Source of the DNA: Nitrososphaeraceae archaeon
GTDB taxonomy: Archaea; Thermoproteota; Nitrososphaeria; Nitrososphaerales; Nitrososphaeraceae
Direction: 5' to 3'
NCBI GenBank assembly: GCA_021325075.1
Contig: JAJPHX010000041.1
Coordinates: 1 to 32,883, forward strand
DNA length: 32,883 nucleotides
The notes under the pieces were generated by a model. That model had not been told where the DNA came from, ran no database searches, and was given only the letters and a program-made list of their open reading frames with translations. Each line of letters starts with the position of its first letter. Position 1 is the stretch's first letter. Both the position numbers and the translations under genes were made by a program. Below are positions 22,712-28,800 of this stretch, piece after piece.

Positions 22712-23623
22712 ATGGCAAAATCTGCAAAGCAGTCGTTGCACAACCTGATAACCGACCCGGAGACAGGCGAGGTCATCAGCACAGACAGCGGGCAGGTTGT
22801 TGCAGACATTAATCTATCGTTAGAGCCAGAATGGCGCTCTTTTGATTCTGAAGGAGACCAGAGCAGGGCAGGAGCCCCAAGCTCGCTTGCCCGGCACGAC
22901 ATGGGGCTGTCTACAATGATAGGCAGGACCGACAGGGACGCCGGCGGCAATTCTATCGCTACCGACATGCGCTACCGGATGGAGAGGTTAAAGATGTGGG
23001 ACAGCAGGAGCAGGATGCATTCGCCGTCAGAGCGAAACTTCCAGCAGGCGTTCAGTCAGCTTGTCAAGGTAAAGGACAGGATGGGTCTGCCAGACTCGGT
23101 CATGGAAAAAGCCGCCTACGTCTACAGAAAGGCGCAGGAAAGGGGGCTTATCCGGGGCAGGACAATAGGCTCTGTCCTTGCCGCTTCAATATACATCGCA
23201 AGCAGGCAGATGGGCGTATTGAGAACGCTAGACGACATTTCAGCAGACAGCGGAATCAAGCCAAAGGAAGTCGGGAGATCATACAGGCTCTTGGTGTCAA
23301 GCCTTGACCTGAAGGTGCCAGTCATAGACTCCAACAAGTACGTGGCCAAGGTTGCAAACAGCACAAACTTGAGCGAGCGCACAAAGAGAAAGGCGCTAGA
23401 GATAATGGCAGAGGCGCAGAGCAGGGGAGTCTCTGTCGGCAAGGACCCGATGGGGATTGCGGCATCCGCACTCTATCTTGCGACCCGGTTCACAAGGGAG
23501 CTCAGGACGCAGGCCGACATCGCCAAGGCTGCGGGCGTGACAGAGGTTACCGTAAGGAACAGGTCAAAAGAGCTGAAGGTGCGCCTGCGAATCAAGGTTC
23601 CAGACATCGAAATCCCTGCATGA
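22712..23623 (+). CDS. tfb: Transcription initiation factor B, variant without zinc-ribbon cysteines
   Basis: A 303-residue TFB/TFIIB homologue that recruits RNA polymerase to TBP-bound promoters. Two cyclin repeats are clear at about residues 108-195 (IGSVLAASIYIASRQMG) and 205-295 (GIAASALYLATRF), the second with the BRE-contacting HTH (TQADIAKAAGVTEVTVRNRSKEL). The B-reader/linker EPEWRSFDSEGD and ARHDMGLSTMIG are conserved. The N-terminal ribbon position is kept (ITDPETGEVISTDSGQVV) but all zinc ligands are gone; the whole protein contains no Cys. A stop codon just upstream of the ATG excludes a missed ribbon. It is likely an alternative TFB. Confidence 0.93.
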   Translation: MAKSAKQSLHNLITDPETGEVISTDSGQVVADINLSLEPEWRSFDSEGDQSRAGAPSSLARHDMGLSTMIGRTDRDAGGNSIATDMRYRMERLKMWDSRSRMHSPSERNFQQAFSQLVKVKDRMGLPDSVMEKAAYVYRKAQERGLIRGRTIGSVLAASIYIASRQMGVLRTLDDISADSGIKPKEVGRSYRLLVSSLDLKVPVIDSNKYVAKVANSTNLSERTKRKALEIMAEAQSRGVSVGKDPMGIAASALYLATRFTRELRTQADIAKAAGVTEVTVRNRSKELKVRLRIKVPDIEIPA

Positions 23624-23660
23624 AAAGCCTTATCTGCAATGACTTGCATATCGTCTAGCA

Positions 23661-23771
23661 ATGTGCGACTACATGTACTACGAGCACAAGCAAAGGGCAA
23701 AGATAAAGCTGCCAGAAGCCGAGCCAGAGCTTGAAAAAGTCGAAGAGCAGCCAGTGATAGTAAAAGCCTAG
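23661..23771 (+). CDS. Very short charged protein (36 residues)
   Basis: A 36-codon frame starting at ATG 23661: MCDYMYYEHKQRAKIKLPEA, then an acidic Glu/Pro-rich part ending VIVKA. It lies 37 bases after TFB and its stop overlaps that of the convergent endonuclease V gene by four bases, like other genuine small genes in this genome. Composition (Tyr-rich start, KIKLPEAEPELEKVEE) looks protein-like. Function unknown. Confidence 0.5.
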   Translation: MCDYMYYEHKQRAKIKLPEAEPELEKVEEQPVIVKA

Positions 23772-24349
23772 AGCCCTTTCCTTCTTTTTTGCGCCTTTGA
23801 ATTGGCGTCTGCAAGCCTCAATGGTTCCGTGCCAAGCTTCACGATTTCTATCGCAGTTTTCAGGCTTATCCTGTGGCCGACGCTTATGTACAGCCTGCCT
23901 AGCAGGTAGCCAAGGGCCTGGCCGCCAAGCTCGACAAATCCGTCGGGTTGGACAGTGCCGCATAGCCGGCTCTTTGCCACTCCTATCGCGGGCTTGTCCA
24001 GAGTCACGCCGACATAGCAGGCAAGGCCGCACCTCCTTGGGTGCAAGAGCCCATGGCCGTCTATCAACAGCAAATCATAATCATCCTTTAGCATTCTGAC
24101 TGTCTGGAAGATGGGCTCTGCCTCTCTCAGCATCAATAGCCCGGGTATGTACGGGTGCGTCACTCTAGTTTTGTTGTCAGCTGTTTCAATGATCTGGTTT
24201 TTTTCCATAACCAATGCGGAGCAATATGCGATATTGCCGTCATAGGCAACGTCTACTCCGCAGATGCGCTTGATCTCGCTAAAGTCATCATACGCAACTA
24301 CCTTTCCTGCAATTTCCTTCTGCAGCCTGACCGCGTCACCGTACTTCAA
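23768..24349 (-). CDS. nfi: Endonuclease V
   Basis: A 193-residue metal-dependent nuclease that cleaves one nucleotide 3' of deaminated bases (inosine in DNA or RNA, also uracil lesions in DNA). Catalytic residues are visible: Asp33 (GVDVAY), Glu76 in YIPGLLMLREAEP, and Asp97 with the DGHGLLHPRRCGLA block (97-110). The usual His after GLA is Tyr here (GLACYVG), a minor deviation. The length is slightly below typical bacterial Nfi. Its ATG overlaps the TGA of tgtA (24346-24349), so it is coupled to an RNA-modification operon, which may favour an RNA-related role. Confidence 0.93.
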   Translation of the reverse strand: MKYGDAVRLQKEIAGKVVAYDDFSEIKRICGVDVAYDGNIAYCSALVMEKNQIIETADNKTRVTHPYIPGLLMLREAEPIFQTVRMLKDDYDLLLIDGHGLLHPRRCGLACYVGVTLDKPAIGVAKSRLCGTVQPDGFVELGGQALGYLLGRLYISVGHRISLKTAIEIVKLGTEPLRLADANSKAQKRRKGL

Positions 24350-25842
24350 AGCTCTAAAGTATCATCTACGACTCGTGCATTTAGCCTTGCAGCCGCCACT
24401 GCTTCTTTCATGAAGCCATCGGCTACTATTGTCACTTCGTCAAATCTGGATGCAAACCTGCTCAATGACTCGACAAAAGTGGGAAAATCCTGCGGCCTCT
24501 GGCCTGTCCTTGTAGCAAGGTTGTGCGACGCGGGGAACACATCAGATATTTCGGCCGGGATAATCCCGAGGAACGGGCTGTAGCTGCACACCTGCGCGTC
24601 AGGGAACTTTTTCACGATCTCCCTAAATCTTCTGGTGGAATAGAACGGGTGGAGCTCGCCTTCGGGACACAAGATTAATTTTTTCTTTGACGTCTTGAAT
24701 TGTTCAACCGCTCGCCTGAATCGCTTTGCCTCCGGCCTGTGCTGGTCTACCGGGCCGTAGAAAAAGATCGCCCTTTCCTTGAACATCGGCGTCCCGTCTT
24801 CAAGCATCTCGATGTCCTTGAAAAGCTGCACTGCCTCCATCAGCTTTGGGTGCGCTCTGGCCTTTTGGACAACGTATTCCCACAGTCTGCCGTCCATTAT
24901 CGCCTGCTTTACCGAGTCCACTTCCGCCTTTAGGATGTGCAGATTGTGCTTTGCAACCTCGATCACCCTCTCGTCATTCTGCATACCGCGGAGCTCCTGC
25001 AGGTTGTGCGAGCTGCAGACGGGACACTGGCAGGGCAGATATGTCAATTCATCCAGCCTGACTGTGCCATTTGGGGTCATGTACCTGCCGTCCTTTGCGT
25101 ACAGCATGTAGGAAGCCGAATCAAACATGTCGCAGCCAAGGGCAACTGCAAGCGGGATTGTCAGCGGGTGGCCTGCTCCAAACAGGTGCACCGGCTTTGC
25201 CGGGATGACTTTCTTTGCGGCGACTATCATTTTTGCAAGCGTCGCAAATTCATACGCCTCCATCACTTCAACCGGGCTTCCAAGCGCCATCAGCCTGAAG
25301 CCCATTTTGTCAAGCTCCCTTGCGGAGTGCTCCACAAGGTCAGAATGCTCTGCGCCCTGCACAGGTCCGACCCATATCGCGTCCGTGTCGCCTACGACGC
25401 GCAGAGTCTCCTTGCAGTTCTCCAGAGTGGTCGCGACATATTCCTTTGCGCGATGGTAGTCTAGGCCATAGCCAGTGGGCTTGTCAAGCGGGATCGGTAT
25501 GTCGCTTCCGATGTCTTTTTCAAACTGCGCCATGACAGCCGGCTCGACGTCTACGGAGCCGTATTCGATCACCTGGTAGCCGCCCGAGTCGGTCATGACC
25601 GCGCCATCATAATTTATGATGTCGTGGATGCCGCGTTTCCGGGCCTCGTCACCAAAGTGCCGGAGCGTGATGTAGGCATTCGTGATCACGATGTCAAAGC
25701 CCATCTTTTTTAGAAATTGCGTGCTGACGGTCTGTCTCACAGGGTGTACAACCGGCACAAAAGCCGGGGTCTCGACGACCCCATGGGGCGTCTCAAGCCT
25801 GCCTATCCTTGCAGCCAGATCCGAGTACCGGACCTCGAACAC
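24346..25842 (-). CDS. tgtA: Archaeosine tRNA-guanine transglycosylase
   Basis: A 498-residue enzyme that replaces guanine-15 of archaeal tRNAs with preQ0, the first step to archaeosine. The TIM-barrel domain (1-340) has the Asp85 motif (MTDSGGYQ), nucleophile Asp241 (GCDMFDSASY) and zinc ligands Cys271, Cys273, Cys276 and probably His299. Residues ~345-498 form the archaeal C1-type domain (FFYGPVDQHRPEAKRFRRA, then LILCPEGELHPFY and PFLGIIPAEISDVFPASHN). No PUA domain follows, unlike the longer euryarchaeal enzyme. It starts two bases after the Lsm gene and overlaps endonuclease V. Confidence 0.95.
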   Translation of the reverse strand: MFEVRYSDLAARIGRLETPHGVVETPAFVPVVHPVRQTVSTQFLKKMGFDIVITNAYITLRHFGDEARKRGIHDIINYDGAVMTDSGGYQVIEYGSVDVEPAVMAQFEKDIGSDIPIPLDKPTGYGLDYHRAKEYVATTLENCKETLRVVGDTDAIWVGPVQGAEHSDLVEHSARELDKMGFRLMALGSPVEVMEAYEFATLAKMIVAAKKVIPAKPVHLFGAGHPLTIPLAVALGCDMFDSASYMLYAKDGRYMTPNGTVRLDELTYLPCQCPVCSSHNLQELRGMQNDERVIEVAKHNLHILKAEVDSVKQAIMDGRLWEYVVQKARAHPKLMEAVQLFKDIEMLEDGTPMFKERAIFFYGPVDQHRPEAKRFRRAVEQFKTSKKKLILCPEGELHPFYSTRRFREIVKKFPDAQVCSYSPFLGIIPAEISDVFPASHNLATRTGQRPQDFPTFVESLSRFASRFDEVTIVADGFMKEAVAAARLNARVVDDTLEL

Positions 25843-25844
25843 AA

Positions 25845-26258
25845 CTACTTCTTTGACTCCCTCATGAAATCGTCATAGATCTGCCTGACCCTGTCGGCAG
25901 ACAGCCCAGAGCCTTCCTCAACTCCCGCCTGCGTGACCTTTATCTTGTCCATGACGATTATCGCGCCGACGTCTTCGCGTATCTTGACAAGGCCGGGGAA
26001 CACCCGCGCCAGCCTCTCTGCAAGGGCCTTGAAGTCAAACGGCTTTTCCATCAGTCTTATCTCTTTTACAAACGCGCCGTTCAAGATCAGTTTCAGGATG
26101 CCGTGGCCTTCCACGTTGTCAATCACCACGTCAAGCTTTTCGTCAATGCCGGCGAGCGTGCCGTTGTAAACTTTGTTATCTGAAGTTTCTATGGAGACTT
26201 TTTTCCCAAGGAACTGGAGCGTCTCCTCTCCAAATTTGCGGGTAACAACTGCTGCCAT
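25845..26258 (-). CDS. Lsm/Sm-like archaeal protein with C-terminal extension
   Basis: A 137-residue RNA-binding protein. The Sm1 motif (FLGKKVSIETSDNKVYNGTLAGIDEKLDVVIDN) and the shorter Sm2-like IRLMEK region occupy residues ~12-72. The C-terminal ~65 residues (ALAERLARVFPGLVKIREDVGAIIVMDKIKVTQAGVEEGSGL) form an extra domain as in SmAP3-type proteins. Lsm proteins assemble into heptameric rings that bind U-rich RNA and contact tRNA-processing factors. It is the first gene of the Lsm-tgtA-endonuclease V operon. Its own promoter should lie in the ~38 bases before it, where TATATATAC is seen on either strand. Confidence 0.9.
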   Translation of the reverse strand: MAAVVTRKFGEETLQFLGKKVSIETSDNKVYNGTLAGIDEKLDVVIDNVEGHGILKLILNGAFVKEIRLMEKPFDFKALAERLARVFPGLVKIREDVGAIIVMDKIKVTQAGVEEGSGLSADRVRQIYDDFMRESKK

Positions 26259-26296
26259 CCTGAACGGTATCTTGACGGTGGTATATATACGAATTT

Positions 26297-26830
26297 TTAG
26301 GCAAGTGCATCTTGCAAGCGTACAAGAGCAGCCTTCCAGTATGATCTCGCGCCCTCTACCTGCTTTGAATCTGCTAGCTTGCTGTGCTGCACAGCCACCT
26401 GGCTCTTTGATCCGTTCTTTTCATAGAAATTCACTTCGACGCTAGTGTTGTCATTCCAAGTGATCCGCATCGATTTTTCTTTTGTTGCCTTGTGGATAGC
26501 GAACCTGTCCTTGAGCCACTTGCTCCGCAATTTTTCGTCGCTCCAGTGTTTGTACATGGTGCTCAGCGGAACGTCAAATGTCTTGCTTGCGCTCACAGAG
26601 TAGCCGTCAGGCCTCTCGTGCTTTTCGCGCAGGCCGCGCTCCTGTTCGTAGGTGACTGTCACCATCTGGCTCCACCAGCCGGGCACACCCTGCTTTTCGT
26701 AGAGGTATCCTGCAATCTCTTTGTGGGTCATTTTTGTCGCGCCCATCCTGTCAAGGATTGAAAACCACTGCTGCCAGTTCTTGCCTGTCTTTGCCTGAAC
26801 AGCATCGTCGCTCATGCGCGCCCTGCCCAT
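26297..26830 (-). CDS. DUF4287-like plus SRPBCC (START-like) domain protein
   Basis: A 177-residue soluble protein. The N-terminal ~75 residues (GKNWQQWFSILDRMGATKMTHKEIAGYL, then GVPGWWSQMVTVTYEQERGL) match a DUF4287-like helical module common before SRPBCC domains. The C-terminal part has the AHSA1/SRPBCC pattern: SKTFDVPLSTMYKHWSD, SMRITWNDNTSVEVNFYEK, QVAVQHSKL and a long final helix. Such proteins bind hydrophobic ligands or chaperone clients; the ligand is unknown. The start may be the first ATG (26830) or the sixth codon (MSDD). Confidence 0.8.
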   Translation of the reverse strand: MGRARMSDDAVQAKTGKNWQQWFSILDRMGATKMTHKEIAGYLYEKQGVPGWWSQMVTVTYEQERGLREKHERPDGYSVSASKTFDVPLSTMYKHWSDEKLRSKWLKDRFAIHKATKEKSMRITWNDNTSVEVNFYEKNGSKSQVAVQHSKLADSKQVEGARSYWKAALVRLQDALA

Positions 26831-26834
26831 ACTG

Positions 26835-27015
26835 TCATCGCTGCCTGGCTTTCCTAAATATGTATAACACAGCTGCAGCTCCTGCTATCCCGATTCCTGC
26901 AATTGCGCCTATCCGGCCAGTCACTGTCCGGGCCGCATTCTGCGTGGGCTGGCCGCATGGAAGCCATCGCCGCAACGCCTAGTATGAACATAATGGGCAG
27001 GAGCCATTTTTTCAA
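26835..27015 (-). pseudogene. Possible small membrane-protein gene with a frameshift
   Basis: On the minus strand a TTG at 27013-27015 begins LKKWLLPIMFILGVAAMASM and reaches PAHAECG, a good signal peptide; the +1 frame then reads QNAARTVTGRIGAIAGIGIA and AAAVLYIFRKARQR before a TGA at 26835, a good C-terminal membrane anchor. Neither frame alone joins both halves. This looks like a short secreted, membrane-anchored protein broken by an indel near 26945, or a chance pairing of two hydrophobic runs. Otherwise the 212-base gap holds nothing. Confidence 0.3.
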
Positions 27016-27042
27016 CGGTATTTTATCATCTGATCCTGTTAA

Positions 27043-27615
27043 TCAGTATTCAAAGAATTTCTGCATGTCGCCTTTTTCTGACACCATCGCCAGCCAGTCT
27101 ATCCCAGTTTTTTTCGGCGATTTTTTTTGCAGAGTGGATATTATTTCGCCAGCAGTTTGCTCTGGCGTCTTGCCGGTGGTGTCAAACTCGGCTACCTTGC
27201 GCTTGCCAAACGTCTTTAATGAATCATAAAGCGACACGCCGAGAATCTCGCTTGCCATGTTCTCGCGGCTCTTTTCTGCCGTGTATTTCCTCTTCTCAAA
27301 TGTTTTTTCAAGCTCGTAGGGCGACCTGCGCAGGACAGCTACCATGTCAACGCCGGCGGGCTTGAGCACGTACGGCGCAAGATGCCCGACTATTATCAGA
27401 TCTTTTTTTGCGGCAAGCGCCTTTGCAAGCAGCCTGGATAATTTCTTGGTGTCAACGTCAAGACCCTTGCTTGTCTTTTTTGCAATAGCGTTGTTGCCGA
27501 TTGCAACCTTGTTGATGTCGATTATTTCTGCATCAAGTTTTTCCGCGATTATCTTGGCGCTTGTGTGCTTGCCTACCCCCGGGTTGCCCGTGATGACTAG
27601 CCTGAAATGCTTCAA
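27043..27615 (-). CDS. AK6/Fap7-type adenylate kinase-like P-loop NTPase
   Basis: A 190-residue nucleotide kinase. The Walker A motif is GNPGVGKHT at residues 10-18, followed by a DINKVAIGN switch region, IIVGHLAPYVLK, and the lid segment VLRRSPYELEKTFEKRKYTAEKSRENMASEILGV, which is characteristic of AK6 (hCINAP/Fap7) proteins. These act both as adenylate kinases and, in archaea and eukaryotes, in 18S/16S-type small-subunit maturation. The C-terminal ~35 residues (KSPKKTGIDWLAMVSEKGDMQKFFEY) extend beyond the basic domain. It is transcribed alone. Confidence 0.88.
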   Translation of the reverse strand: MKHFRLVITGNPGVGKHTSAKIIAEKLDAEIIDINKVAIGNNAIAKKTSKGLDVDTKKLSRLLAKALAAKKDLIIVGHLAPYVLKPAGVDMVAVLRRSPYELEKTFEKRKYTAEKSRENMASEILGVSLYDSLKTFGKRKVAEFDTTGKTPEQTAGEIISTLQKKSPKKTGIDWLAMVSEKGDMQKFFEY

Positions 27616-27673
27616 CCATGCTGCATGCTGCCATGCGCTATTTGCATTTTGCTGTAGGTTTATCCGCCGGCTC

Positions 27674-27805
27674 GTGCCAGCATTATGTGTGCGCGCCTGC
27701 GAGTCCTGCGGCAGAGTAAGGTTCTACTCACTCAATTTCCTGTTCTCGAAAACCATCTGCAACGAGTGCTACCTGAAAATGAAGGAAAAAGAGAATAAAC
27801 GCTAG
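27674..27805 (+). CDS. Small double-CxxC zinc protein
   Basis: A 43-codon frame starting with GTG (27674) or GTG (27689). The product contains CESCGRVRFYSLNFLFSKTICNECYLK and a Lys/Glu-rich tail. Two CxxC pairs 21 residues apart resemble the small zinc protein at 5864-6055. Its TAG overlaps the stop of the convergent zinc-ribbon gene by four bases. No ATG exists, so the exact start is uncertain. Function unknown. Confidence 0.5.
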   Translation: MPALCVRACESCGRVRFYSLNFLFSKTICNECYLKMKEKENKR

Positions 27806-28215
27806 CTCTGCGCGCTACCGCACTTTGTGCAGAACCTTGCATTGATTTTTAGCTTGTTGCCGCAAGAAATGCAGAATTTCCCTTCCGGCTCCAGAGTCTC
27901 CCTGTTTAGCGGCGTTAATTGCGGCGCCGTCTCCTCTGTCGGCATCGATGATTCGGCGCCCTTGTACATGTCGGTGACTGCACCACTTGGCCTGAACGAG
28001 TCGTCCGTGTCAGGCGCTAGCTCCGAGTCTTTTTTACCGCCCTTTTCTTCAAGATAGAGCAGTAGGCGCGGGCCCTGCCCTGTTCCGGCTAGGTTCACCT
28101 GTTCCCCGAGCCACAACGCAAACTTTCTCAGTGTCATCTCGGGAGTGGAAAATGTAAGCGAGTGAGTGGACATGTACTCCTCAGTGGCAGACCTGCCATT
28201 GAAAACCTTGGTCAT
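27802..28215 (-). CDS. C-terminal zinc-ribbon protein, copy B
   Basis: A protein of about 137 residues. It begins MTKVFNGRSATEEYMSTHSL, continues with a helical region (MTLRKFALWLGEQVNLAGTG), an acidic Ser/Pro-rich linker, and ends in a zinc ribbon FCISCGNKLKINARFCTKCG. The ribbon and the layout (helical N-domain, disordered linker, terminal ribbon) parallel the upstream neighbour. I chose the ATG at 28213-28215 because longer versions would overlap the coding sequence of that neighbour. It is probably cotranscribed with it (29-base gap). Role unknown. Confidence 0.75.
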   Translation of the reverse strand: MTKVFNGRSATEEYMSTHSLTFSTPEMTLRKFALWLGEQVNLAGTGQGPRLLLYLEEKGGKKDSELAPDTDDSFRPSGAVTDMYKGAESSMPTEETAPQLTPLNRETLEPEGKFCISCGNKLKINARFCTKCGSAQS

Positions 28216-28244
28216 GGTTTTGGTTGTCCAGCCGTGGCTATTAA

Positions 28245-28745
28245 TTATTGCGAACGCCCGCACTTGCTGCAGAACTTGGCCTTTGCCGGTATGGAGGCGC
28301 CGCATATTATGCAGTTCTTTGTGCCTGACTGCGGCCTTGGAAGCTCGATCTCTACAGGCTTGAACGAGGGCTCTTGCATCTGGGGCGAAGGCATCGTATA
28401 TTCGCTTGAAGGTCCGGCCATGCCGCCTGCATTAACAAAGCCGCCCATGCCAAATCCAGCCTGCTGCCCCGACGGAGTCGGGGTTCCGCCTGTCGGGCTC
28501 TTGATGGTCGTGCCCTTTTCCATCGCGGTCTTTAATTCAAGTATTACGCGAACAGCAAGAAAGTTCATCGCGGAGGTAGCGACAAGGTACTCGCCTATCT
28601 TGGCAAAGAATTCCTTGTCATTCATCTTGCCCTGCTTGTACAGTTGGTTTGCGTCGATAAACGACTCGTACAAATTCTGCGTATCATTGACCAATAGCTT
28701 CAGCTTCTCAGTCAGACCGCCGAGGGTATCGACGCCAAAAGACAT
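28245..28745 (-). CDS. C-terminal zinc-ribbon protein, copy A
   Basis: A 166-residue protein. The N-terminal ~90 residues are helical (VDTLGGLTEKLKLLVNDTQNLYESFIDANQLYKQG, then FFAKIGEYLVATSAMNFLAVRVILELKTAM). A low-complexity linker rich in Gly, Pro, Met and Ser follows, and the end is a double-CxxC zinc ribbon (CIICGASIPAKAKFCSKCG). No catalytic motif is present; such proteins often act as adaptors. It lies upstream of a second ribbon protein in the same orientation. Confidence 0.82.
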   Translation of the reverse strand: MSFGVDTLGGLTEKLKLLVNDTQNLYESFIDANQLYKQGKMNDKEFFAKIGEYLVATSAMNFLAVRVILELKTAMEKGTTIKSPTGGTPTPSGQQAGFGMGGFVNAGGMAGPSSEYTMPSPQMQEPSFKPVEIELPRPQSGTKNCIICGASIPAKAKFCSKCGRSQ

Positions 28746-28800
28746 TGAAAAATGAAAAGCGAGCGGGCTTTAAAAATGATTGGTATGCCCGCTTGTTGTT

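Noticed and set aside
27344-27673. N-terminal part of a long plus-strand frame that leads into the small zinc protein at 27674
   Set aside because: It is antisense to the AK6-type kinase, whose Walker A and lid motifs are intact; only the last 43 codons lie outside it and look protein-like.
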